This document shows, piece by piece, positions 17,776-29,550 of a stretch of 64,000 bases of DNA. Position 1 is the first letter of the stretch; every line of letters starts with the position of its first letter. A program made the translations under genes and the position numbers. The stretch lies in the NCBI GenBank assembly GCA_900770665.1, contig CAAGKZ010000015.1, positions 1-64,000 of the forward strand, written 5' to 3'. The notes beneath the pieces are model-generated. The model saw nothing but the letters and a program-made list of their open reading frames with translations. It was not told where the DNA came from and searched no databases. This DNA comes from Bacteroidaceae bacterium. Its GTDB lineage: Bacteria > Bacteroidota > Bacteroidia > Bacteroidales > Bacteroidaceae.

Positions 17776-18579
17776 TCAGTTCTTACTCTTCTTATTCTTC
17801 TTGCCCTTCTTATCCTTCTTACTCTTCAATGTTTGCTCAAGGCTTGCTTGGGCGCAAATGTTTCCTTGCTCTGCCGATTTCTGCCACCATTTCATGGCCT
17901 CTTCCTCCGATTGCTCGACGCCATGACCTGCACTGTAGCATAAAGCGAGACTGTGCTGTGCGTAGGCATGTCCTTGCTCTGCGGCTTTTCTGAACCATTT
18001 CGCAGCTTCTGTATATGATTGTTGTACACCTTCGCCATACTCATATCTGCACCCAAGATGATGTTGTGCGTCTGCATATCCCTGCTCAGCGGCTTTTCTC
18101 CACCATTTAACAGATTCTTCATAAGACTGTGTAACGCCTTTGCCTTCGTAATAGCACCATGCCAAGGCATTCTGTCCCTCATCAAGTCCCTGCTCTGCAG
18201 CCATACGGAACCATCTTTCCGCCTCTTTATAAGATTTTTCTACAACTACTCCGCTATTATAAAATACTCCCAGCCAGTATTGTGCTTCCGGCAATCCATG
18301 TTCTGCAGGATCTCTCAACCACATTATTGATTTTTCGTAAGATTTCTCGACTCCTGTTCCATGTAAATAGCACATTGCAAGGTAATACTTTGAAACTTGT
18401 GACTCTTCGTCATAATCCAGTGCTGCACCTTTTCTCCACCATTCTACAGCTTTTTCATATTCCATCCTGTCATAATATCCTGCCCCGATAATGTTCTTTA
18501 CACCTGCACTTTCGCGCTCTTCGGGTTGTTCTTTTGATGAGTTGAACAATGAGTTGAATAGATTCTTGAAGAATTTCAT
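17776..18579 (-). CDS. Sel1-repeat protein, cytoplasmic
   Basis: A 267-aa protein with about six Sel1-like repeats from residue 35 onward. Repeat cores include YYLAMCYLHGTGVEKS, AQYWLGVFYNSGVVVEKS, NALAWCYYEGKGVTQS, AQHHLGCRYEYGEGVQQS and AQHSLALCYSAGHGVEQS. It ends in a strongly basic tail (SKKDKKGKKNKKSKN). Its start, MKFFKNLFNSLFNSSKEQ, looks amphipathic rather than like a signal peptide, so it probably stays inside the cell or at the inner face of the membrane, unlike the other Sel1 protein here. It lies 42 bases after the 54-aa ORF in the operon started by promoter B. Confidence 0.88.
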   Translation of the reverse strand: MKFFKNLFNSLFNSSKEQPEERESAGVKNIIGAGYYDRMEYEKAVEWWRKGAALDYDEESQVSKYYLAMCYLHGTGVEKSYEKSIMWLRDPAEHGLPEAQYWLGVFYNSGVVVEKSYKEAERWFRMAAEQGLDEGQNALAWCYYEGKGVTQSYEESVKWWRKAAEQGYADAQHHLGCRYEYGEGVQQSYTEAAKWFRKAAEQGHAYAQHSLALCYSAGHGVEQSEEEAMKWWQKSAEQGNICAQASLEQTLKSKKDKKGKKNKKSKN

Positions 18580-18621
18580 GGTCTTATATTTTAATGGTTA
18601 ATAATTATCGTATGTCGGTTA

Positions 18622-18786
18622 TCATGCAATGACTATCGGCGTCTTGTTCTCCTGGTCTCCGTTGACGGTGCCGGCCAGTTCGCTGATACCCTTTGTACCC
18701 CATGTGATGTAATCGTATGCATTGTATAAATCTGCAATGCATACAAGCAGTGTCCAAATGACGAGAATTCTGGGAAAGGTCTTCAT
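18622..18786 (-). CDS. 54-aa ORF, truncated paralogue of the 376-aa protein
   Basis: A short ORF starting MKTFPRILVIWTLLVCIADL, a signal-peptide-like start clearly related to that of the 376-aa protein (MKTLTRVLVILTLFVSTADL). The relation continues for about 30 more residues (ITWGTKGISELAG against IFWGKVIYELARA, both followed by a stretch with NK) before an early stop. It is first in the operon of promoter B and is followed by the cytoplasmic Sel1 gene. It may be a gene remnant whose promoter is still in use, or a small secreted peptide. Confidence 0.6.
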   Translation of the reverse strand: MKTFPRILVIWTLLVCIADLYNAYDYITWGTKGISELAGTVNGDQENKTPIVIA

Positions 18787-18925
18787 GGTTGTATATTTTT
18801 GTCGTTGTTTTTTATCGGGAACAGTTTCCCTCTTTCGTTGTGACAAAAGTATATCCGCAATGAAGGCAAGTCAACGTTTTGCTGTGGCAAAAGCCGTAAT
18901 AGCTATCTCTGACGGGATTTGCAAC
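18763..18925 (-). repeat. promoter-leader module, copy B
   Basis: The second copy of the module. From about 18826 to 18925 it is nearly identical to copy A (promoter and upstream element). The untranslated leader and signal-peptide codons are more diverged than between A and C. Confidence 0.8.
18844..18874 (-). promoter_or_regulatory. promoter B (drives 54-aa ORF and Sel1 gene)
   Basis: TTG (18874-18872), a 20-base spacer and TACTTTTG (18851-18844) on the minus strand; same boxes and spacing as promoter A. Confidence 0.8.
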
Positions 18926-19049
18926 GCTTTTTTAAGGCAATACCGGCAGTTGAAACGGGTAGCTATTGTATGGCGAATATTCTACTCTTTGTCCGCATAT
19001 AAAAGAATGCTTTTCATGAAGTTTGTAATAAAAATCTAGTCCAATGCAT

Positions 19050-20327
19050 TCAATTGTCTTTGGTGAATTTTTTGACGAGCCAGCCTAACCATACCGGTAA
19101 GGAATTAAGTCTTTTATTAAAATCACCGGTTGCATGCAACATTCCCAGGTTGTATGCTTCTTTTCTGATTTTTTCCTTTGAATCTTGAAGCATCTCTTCG
19201 GTATGCTTGCTCTCTTTGTCCTTAAGCTGTTTGCGTGTTCCCACTATGTTGAACTCAGTGCGATTCATATAAAAGTTCTTTTTACATTTACTGCACTTCA
19301 ATATTGAGGTCTCTCCTTTGATTTTTGTGTGGTCATAGCTATGGCCGCAGAATGGACATTTCTGTTGGGATGATATGATGTCTCCGGTATCTATTTTGCT
19401 GTCATTGTCTATTAGTTTGACAATAAGTTCGCCTAATATCTCATTGTTTTTGTTTAATTGATTCCCATTCTCATTGTGCTCTATTAATGTGTAGTCGTAT
19501 ATTTTTGCGAAGATAGATATTGGCCTCAGAGGTTCTTTATTTTCGTCGAATAAGCTGCGGTCGTCAAAGAAGAACTTGTTGTAATTATCTAGGTCGTCTG
19601 TGATTCTGTTCTCAATCTGCGATATGATACTGTTTAGTGTCGCGACATTCCTGCGGAATAAAGCATGACTTTCTTCAAGTCTTTTGAAGCAATCCAAATA
19701 CAGTCCGCGGGTATTCGGATTTTTATGCCACAGTTCAATAACCTCTGTCAGAAAATAATCATTCGTCCCGTTGCTCATCTTGCCGTTCACGGTTCTTATA
19801 ATGGCGTTGCAGTCGGAGTACATGTCTATATTCAAGTAACCCAAATAGTGCGTGGTGTTGTTGCTGGTTGTTTTGTACCCTTTGAGTATGAGTTCTCCGA
19901 AACCTACATAAATTGTACATAAATCCGTATATACCTCGTTTACAATAGGCGCCGAAGGGAAATAGATATTGTATGAATATAAATACTTGTGACATATTTC
20001 GTGTGCGAGTATGGCTACAGTAGCATTGGGGTTATTCCTGAATTCTTCCGAGACATCTATTTTTACTATTTTCCCGGAATTCAGGTTTATGCACCCTCCA
20101 GTGTTTGCAGCTGTTTGACAAAATCTGCATTCCGGTGTGTAGGAGTCCATTCCAAGGAAATCAAGCATAAAACGGGCCTCAAGGTTGAGATTCTCGTCTG
20201 TAATGCATGCCTGGGTAATAACTCTTGGAGTGTATTCTACGTATTCTTTACGTGGTAAACGCTTCTCAAAATCTGTCAGATATGACAGAATCTTCTTTGG
20301 GCTCAAATAAATCTCTTGTGCTTTCAT
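19050..20327 (-). CDS. putative zinc metallopeptidase with zinc-ribbon
   Basis: A 425-aa protein. AILAHEICHKYL near 106-117 contains HEICH, a zinc-binding HExxH site. NEVYTDL about 20 residues later could give the third ligand, as in gluzincin-type peptidases. Residues about 332-360 form a zinc ribbon (CPFCGHSYDH then LKCSKCKKNF). An N-terminal CRFCQTAANTGGC may bind another metal. A basic segment near the C-terminus (LPVWLGWLVKKFTK) could touch a membrane. There is no signal peptide in this ORF. An in-frame signal-peptide ORF ends with a single TAA nine codons upstream, so a once-exported form is possible. The substrate is unknown and no named family was recognised. Confidence 0.7.
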   Translation of the reverse strand: MKAQEIYLSPKKILSYLTDFEKRLPRKEYVEYTPRVITQACITDENLNLEARFMLDFLGMDSYTPECRFCQTAANTGGCINLNSGKIVKIDVSEEFRNNPNATVAILAHEICHKYLYSYNIYFPSAPIVNEVYTDLCTIYVGFGELILKGYKTTSNNTTHYLGYLNIDMYSDCNAIIRTVNGKMSNGTNDYFLTEVIELWHKNPNTRGLYLDCFKRLEESHALFRRNVATLNSIISQIENRITDDLDNYNKFFFDDRSLFDENKEPLRPISIFAKIYDYTLIEHNENGNQLNKNNEILGELIVKLIDNDSKIDTGDIISSQQKCPFCGHSYDHTKIKGETSILKCSKCKKNFYMNRTEFNIVGTRKQLKDKESKHTEEMLQDSKEKIRKEAYNLGMLHATGDFNKRLNSLPVWLGWLVKKFTKDN

Positions 20328-20351
20328 GGTATTGAGTATTATAAGGGTGAA

Positions 20352-20414
20352 TTATATAAAAACAGTACAGACAACCAACGTCAAGATTACAAGTACGCGT
20401 GTTAAAGTTTTCAT
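20352..20414 (-). CDS. 20-aa leader ORF, remnant signal peptide in frame with the zinc peptidase
   Basis: ATG at 20414 opens MKTLTRVLVILTLVVCTVFI and stops at TAA (20354-20352). Its first 13 residues equal those of the 376-aa protein. The frame is the same as the zinc-peptidase ORF, whose ATG (20327) follows only eight sense codons after this TAA. It may be a relic signal peptide, an uncoupled leader, or the start of a gene interrupted by a nonsense change. Confidence 0.6.
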   Translation of the reverse strand: MKTLTRVLVILTLVVCTVFI

Positions 20415-20565
20415 GGCATTTGTGTTTTTATGGTTAATGACAACATTGTTTATGAATGGATGTGTTTCCCTCTTTCGTTGCAACAAAGGTATGTGCATGG
20501 GTGAGACAAGTCAACGTATTGCTGTGGCAAAAACCAGAATAGGCATCTCTGACGGGTTTTGCAAC
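20378..20565 (-). repeat. promoter-leader module, copy C
   Basis: The third copy of the module. It shares a 39-base identical run with copy A across the start codon, but the promoter spacer is more diverged (the -7 box is TACCTTTG instead of TACTTTTG). It also keeps the upstream element GTTGCAAAA and CCACAGCA. Confidence 0.85.
20482..20512 (-). promoter_or_regulatory. promoter C (drives leader ORF and zinc peptidase)
   Basis: TTG (20512-20510), a 20-base spacer and TACCTTTG (20489-20482) on the minus strand. Confidence 0.8.
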
Positions 20566-20646
20566 GCTTTTTGGGGATTTCCAGGCGAGAGTAGAAGCTG
20601 TCTTTAAAAATTAACGGTACAATTTTTCTTCGGACAAACATTTGGT

Positions 20647-20654
20647 TATCTTTG
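20647..20654 (+). promoter_or_regulatory. -7 box for the 1083-aa membrane protein gene
   Basis: TATCTTTG fits TAnnTTTG. It places the transcript start near 20661, so translation must begin at the ATG at 20685 (or 20691) and not at the TTG at 20652. Confidence 0.6.
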
Positions 20655-20684
20655 CATAATCAATCACAACTCATTTTAAACCAC

Positions 20685-23600
20685 ATGAATATGGGTAATC
20701 TTCTAAAGAGAGTTTGCTTTTCAATGATGCTGGCTATGCTTTTTGTCGGCTGTAACAAAGAGAGCAGAGAACTGAGCCTGAATGAAAGCGAGTTGTTCTT
20801 CAATGAACAGCTTTCATCAATATCCGTAAATGGTGATATATGCTATATCGGCACAGAAGATGGCGTCATCTACCGTTATAGTCCCCACAACAATAGTCTT
20901 GACACTCTTTCATCCGATTTGCAATTCGACCGCATTTATCGCGTTATTGAGGACAACCGCTCGAATGACGGAACAGTGTGGGTAGGCGCACGCAATATGG
21001 GACTTTATCGATGCAAGGCAATAGGTGACTGTCTGGAAGTGCAAGGCAACTACCGTATAGAGGTTAACGACCTGAAATACTCGCCATATGATATACACAT
21101 TGCCCAGAACAATGTATATGTGGGTACATCCAATGGGTTTTACAAGGTATCGGACAACAAATGCGATATACTGCAGAGAATTTACCCCAATGACAGCTAC
21201 AAGGGTTGGAGGGCTGCACAACCGTTTGTAGTGAACCGTATCCTTGAGTACGACAGCCGCTACCTTGTAGCGTCATCCGATGGAGGAGTTCTTAAAGTTG
21301 ACATGCAGAACGGCAACATCTCAGTTTTGGGCACCGACGAGAAGGTCAAGAGCATCGTACTCAAGGGGAACGAGATATATGCCTTGACAGAGAATAGCCT
21401 GAAAGCATACGATATTGAAGGAAATCTGAAAAAAGAGTTCAGTATCGGGCATAGTGCAGAGTTATACCATTATGTCCCTGAAACCGGAATAACATATCTC
21501 ATAAACAAAGACCATATATATCTTGTACAAGACAAAGACATTGACAATTCCGATGAATACAAGAGAGTTGAACTGCGCCGGAATGTACGCCCTGAATGCC
21601 GCAACATCATCGCCGACATTCCGCAGACAAACAGAACGTTTCTTGTTACCGGAAATGCACTTTTCTGCATCGCCCATAATCTAGACATATTCAACAGTGT
21701 AGGAGAAGCCCGTGCTGCGACAATCGATACTGAACATATATACTATCTCATTGGAAACAGAGTATTCAGAAGCGATGTCAACGACACAGAAGGCAAGTGG
21801 TTGAATGCCAAGCACATGCTGAATATTCCAGAGAAGTATGACGTCAAGCTTTTTACAGTCAACGACAAGCATATTTATTTCATTGACAACTCAAACGCGA
21901 TATACACAATCGACACAAAACTGGGTAGCAACTACTACACAAACTCACTTGCCTCATTGTTCTCTATCAAGAAACTGGGAGATATTGAAAAAGATGTGAC
22001 TGCATTCGGTGGTGGCGGACTGCTATGCGGAATACGCGACAGCATCATTGACTTCGATGCCGACAGGAAAGGAGAAAGAATCACTATGTACAATAATGGG
22101 GGCGAAGAGGTCAACTGGCCATTCATTACAAGATTTGTCACCCACAAAAGCAACGTTTGGGCAAGCACACTGAATGATGGAATTTACAAAGGAGATGATA
22201 ATGAGTTTAACATCGTCTCAGGAAGTGAAAGATTTAAGTATATTAGGGATATCGCATTCACTGGTGATGACACCACCCCTTATGTACTCACAAACCACTA
22301 TATATACACACCCGACTGGCAAGACTCAATAAAAGCCGAAGGTTTCTACCGTCTGATTGTAACAGACGACAGACGCGTCTATGGTGTGGGCAACTTCGGT
22401 ATCAGAGAATTCATCTTCTCACCCGACGGGAACAGTTTCAAGGACTACTACACAGACATCAAGTTCAACCCTGAAGCCGTCGTCACAAACGGGAATACCA
22501 TTTATGCAGGATCGTCTTGCGGAGTTTTTGTATTCGACCATCCGCTGGCGAACGAAACCCAGCACAAGAATATCCAGTTCGAGCCTGCTGCAATAGAGAG
22601 GTTCTGGGAGTATGTAATATATGCCATCGGACTTATAGTCCTGTTCGTTATAGCAGTACTTATAACTATCAAACTTGAAAAAAGGCGGTACAGCATAGAA
22701 AGGCTCAACCGCAAGAAAGGCGAGATTCTTGAAAGGCTCTACTATCTTGAAAGCCTGTCACCTTTCCTCAGCGAAATCATTGTAGAGAAAATACATAACA
22801 ACATCACAAGAGTAGAGGAATTTGCCGTAAGCAGCGGCAGGAAGTCACAACGAACGGTGAAAGCCTGGCAAAAGCGCGCCGAGGTCATCAGGGAACAGAC
22901 CGAGAAAGATGCAAGAAGCTTGCTTGAGGAGCATAAAAAGAATCTGATAAAAGCAGGCAAGGGGTATGCCGAGACGCTGTTAAAGGAATCGGAAAGAAGC
23001 ATGTCCTTTGCCGAAACTGCCACACAGATAAAGAAAAACCACCAGTGGATAGAGAAACGTAGCGAACAGGAAAGAATCATAAGGGAGATTGAAGAGTTCT
23101 ACGCATCAGCATTAGTGATCGAAGGTATAACCAAAGGCATCAAGGCCGAGACAAGGAAGTTCAAGGAAGCAACAGACGAAAACGAGAAAGAAGAGTTCCT
23201 TGACAAGCTTGTAAAGAGAATGAAAGAGATTGGCTCGGATGATAACTGCACAACTATGACAGATTTCATTAATGGCGAGATAACAAAGATGAAGAGTGCA
23301 GAGATTGTCAATGAAGACATTATAGATGTATTCTGTAAACTGAAGTCACTTGTGGACGAGGTTAAGGGCAATGGAGAAAAGATGAAGAAACTACTCAAGG
23401 AGGCCAAGCTTATCTGCAGTAGGGCCGGCATGCATACCTGCGTAATAAACATCGGCAAACATATCAAGGCATTCTACGAGAACCTTGGCGATATAAGCAA
23501 CTGCGAGAAGCTGCTTGAGGAGATTCCCGAATACGAATTCTCTAAACTGAAGTCAGAAAGGGAAAGACTTGCAGATCTCAAGGAGAAGCCTAATCTGATA

Positions 23601-23936
23601 ATCAAGGAACTGAACAAGGAGATCGAGAAGTTCTATGCTCCGGTCATTGAAAGCGGCATCGATCAGGAACTATTCTCCCTTGTCGGGCTCTCTGCAAGCA
23701 ACTGCCGTAACTACAGTAACAATGCAAGAATAATGGCATTGCTACTCTCGGGTGAGAAAATCGAGAACAACCATATTCATATCCTTATTGGTATCTCTAA
23801 CCGCGGAGAGAACATGCGCAAGGAGCGCGGAATTGTAGAGCAGAATATGAAGAAGAACCAAAACGAGGTACTCAATTACTACAACACCCATCCGTCAAGT
23901 TGTGCCGGGTTCATATTAAGTTACTTCAAAGAGTAA
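20685..23936 (+). CDS. large propeller / membrane / coiled-coil protein of unknown function
   Basis: A 1083-aa protein. The N-terminus (LLKRVCFSMMLAMLFVGC) is a signal or lipoprotein signal. Residues about 30-635 form a repeat-rich beta region (ICYIGTEDGVIYRY, TVWVGARNMGLYRC, NVYVGTSNGFYKV, NTIYAGSSCGVFVFD), as in the sensor propellers of Bacteroidales regulators. One transmembrane helix follows at about 643-665 (YAIGLIVLFVIAVLITI). The last 415 residues are Glu/Lys-rich helices, probably coiled coil, with no histidine-kinase H-box or ATPase motifs. The C-terminal segment (LLLSGEKIENNHIHILIGISNRGENMRKER) faintly recalls a LuxR-type helix-turn-helix. The layout is that of a one-component transmembrane regulator, but this is inference. 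Confidence 0.7.
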   Translation: MNMGNLLKRVCFSMMLAMLFVGCNKESRELSLNESELFFNEQLSSISVNGDICYIGTEDGVIYRYSPHNNSLDTLSSDLQFDRIYRVIEDNRSNDGTVWVGARNMGLYRCKAIGDCLEVQGNYRIEVNDLKYSPYDIHIAQNNVYVGTSNGFYKVSDNKCDILQRIYPNDSYKGWRAAQPFVVNRILEYDSRYLVASSDGGVLKVDMQNGNISVLGTDEKVKSIVLKGNEIYALTENSLKAYDIEGNLKKEFSIGHSAELYHYVPETGITYLINKDHIYLVQDKDIDNSDEYKRVELRRNVRPECRNIIADIPQTNRTFLVTGNALFCIAHNLDIFNSVGEARAATIDTEHIYYLIGNRVFRSDVNDTEGKWLNAKHMLNIPEKYDVKLFTVNDKHIYFIDNSNAIYTIDTKLGSNYYTNSLASLFSIKKLGDIEKDVTAFGGGGLLCGIRDSIIDFDADRKGERITMYNNGGEEVNWPFITRFVTHKSNVWASTLNDGIYKGDDNEFNIVSGSERFKYIRDIAFTGDDTTPYVLTNHYIYTPDWQDSIKAEGFYRLIVTDDRRVYGVGNFGIREFIFSPDGNSFKDYYTDIKFNPEAVVTNGNTIYAGSSCGVFVFDHPLANETQHKNIQFEPAAIERFWEYVIYAIGLIVLFVIAVLITIKLEKRRYSIERLNRKKGEILERLYYLESLSPFLSEIIVEKIHNNITRVEEFAVSSGRKSQRTVKAWQKRAEVIREQTEKDARSLLEEHKKNLIKAGKGYAETLLKESERSMSFAETATQIKKNHQWIEKRSEQERIIREIEEFYASALVIEGITKGIKAETRKFKEATDENEKEEFLDKLVKRMKEIGSDDNCTTMTDFINGEITKMKSAEIVNEDIIDVFCKLKSLVDEVKGNGEKMKKLLKEAKLICSRAGMHTCVINIGKHIKAFYENLGDISNCEKLLEEIPEYEFSKLKSERERLADLKEKPNLIIKELNKEIEKFYAPVIESGIDQELFSLVGLSASNCRNYSNNARIMALLLSGEKIENNHIHILIGISNRGENMRKERGIVEQNMKKNQNEVLNYYNTHPSSCAGFILSYFKE

Positions 23937-23979
23937 CCTGAACAGCTATCTACAGCTGTTTGTTTCAAGACAATGAATT

Positions 23980-24077
23980 GAGGGCGACCCAAAAGTCATT
24001 TTGCAAAGAGAGCAACCCCTGTCAGATAGCTCTGGCAGGGGTTGCTTGTTCTAAAAGTGGACTTTTGAGTCACCCTC
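23980..24077. mobile_element. 98-bp MITE-like palindromic element
   Basis: The ends are 18-base inverted repeats (23980-23997 and 24060-24077) that differ at two positions. Inside them is a 16-bp stem (AGCAACCCCTG-type arms around 24011-24046, loop TAGC) with one wobble pair. The whole unit folds on itself and has no ORF. It sits between the 1083-aa protein gene and the convergent yeiH-like gene, where the inner hairpin could also end transcription. The terminal repeat looks like a transposase-recognised end; the parent element is not in the window. Confidence 0.7.
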
Positions 24078-24093
24078 TTATTATGTATAGTCT

Positions 24094-25062
24094 TCAACAA
24101 AAGATTATGAATGTCAACGTTACGGCACTTACCAGCATCCACAGTATAACACCTTGCAACAATGGTTTTACGCCCACTTGTCTTATCACTGCAGGCGACA
24201 GAGATGCACCAATGAAAAACATTGTCAATGTAAGGCATTTACGGGCTACCCCATTTATTGTCCAGCCCACCTGCGGAGCAGCGTCAAGCAGATAGGTATT
24301 CACCAGCATTGCAACAACAAACCACAAGATAAACCAAGGCAACTTTATTTTTTTGTCCTTGCTGCGGAATATCACGCAGGTGAGAAGGGCAACAGGAATA
24401 ATCCACAAAGCACGTGTAAGCTTTATGGTAGTTGCAACTTCCAGAGCTGTCTCACTATAGGCTGCACCTGCACCCACCACCGAGCTTGTGTCGTGTATGG
24501 CAATTGCAGCCCAAGTGCCGAACTGCACATCGTCCAAACCTAAATATCGCCCTATTGGTGGGAAGAGGAAAAGCGCTACTGCATTAAGTATAAAGACTGT
24601 GCCAAGCGCAACAGACATTTCACTATCCTTCGCTTTTATCACAGGCCCCACTGCTGCTATTGCACTTCCACCACATATGGCTGTGCCCGAACTTATCAGA
24701 TATGATGTGTTTTTGTCGACCTTCAACAACAGACGCCCTACAAACCATCCCACCAATAATGTTCCGAAAACTGAAATTACAGTAAACATCATACCCTCTT
24801 TACCCGATGCCAATGAAGCCTCAACATTCATGCCGAAGCCGAGTCCGACAATGGAATATTGCAACAGTTGCTTTGACATTTTCTTGTTGAAAGCAGGGAA
24901 TGGCAAGCCACATACAAGCGCAAAAGCCAAACCAAGAAACAATACTACCGGTGGTGTTGCCCATGAACCAAGAAAATCAATACCTGGAATCTCTGATGCA
25001 ATCAAAGCCACTACTATCACAGCAAGCAGTGTCACATATATTATTCCTGAATGTTTTTTCAT
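24094..25062 (-). CDS. YeiH-family membrane protein (putative sulfate exporter)
   Basis: A 322-aa integral membrane protein with about ten hydrophobic helices. It matches the YeiH/UPF0324 family by order and by SYLISSGTAICGGSAIAAVGPVI, FPPIGRYLGL and FGTWAAIAIHDTSSVVGAGAAY, all strongly conserved in that family. Annotation as a sulfate exporter is inherited from database names and is weakly proven. The ATG at 25062 starts a normal first helix; an upstream ATG would add a polar stretch. It is a single gene, following the GH2 gene on the same strand after a terminator. Confidence 0.92.
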   Translation of the reverse strand: MKKHSGIIYVTLLAVIVVALIASEIPGIDFLGSWATPPVVLFLGLAFALVCGLPFPAFNKKMSKQLLQYSIVGLGFGMNVEASLASGKEGMMFTVISVFGTLLVGWFVGRLLLKVDKNTSYLISSGTAICGGSAIAAVGPVIKAKDSEMSVALGTVFILNAVALFLFPPIGRYLGLDDVQFGTWAAIAIHDTSSVVGAGAAYSETALEVATTIKLTRALWIIPVALLTCVIFRSKDKKIKLPWFILWFVVAMLVNTYLLDAAPQVGWTINGVARKCLTLTMFFIGASLSPAVIRQVGVKPLLQGVILWMLVSAVTLTFIIFC

Positions 25063-25107
25063 AATATTATTTTTTCTTTGATTAGAATGAACATTTATTC
25101 TATAAGA

Positions 25108-25147
25108 ATACAATCAGAGCCCGGTTATCACCAGGCTCTGATTGTAT
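25108..25147 (-). terminator. terminator after the beta-galactosidase gene
   Basis: A stem of about 13 bp (arms near 25109-25121 and 25134-25146) with a 12-base loop and T-rich flank, 11 bases past the GH2 stop on the minus strand. Confidence 0.75.
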
Positions 25148-25157
25148 ATAATTGCAA

Positions 25158-29522
<4,365 letters not shown>

Positions 29523-29550
29523 CATAGAACGACAAATAAAAACACACGAT

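Noticed and set aside
17776..18579. Possible signal peptide on the 267-aa Sel1 protein
   Set aside because: Residues 1-18 are amphipathic with Lys/Phe/Asn and lack a continuous hydrophobic core or cleavage site.
20652..20684. TTG start at 20652 for the 1083-aa protein
   Set aside because: It lies within the -7 box (20647-20654) and would be upstream of the transcript start.
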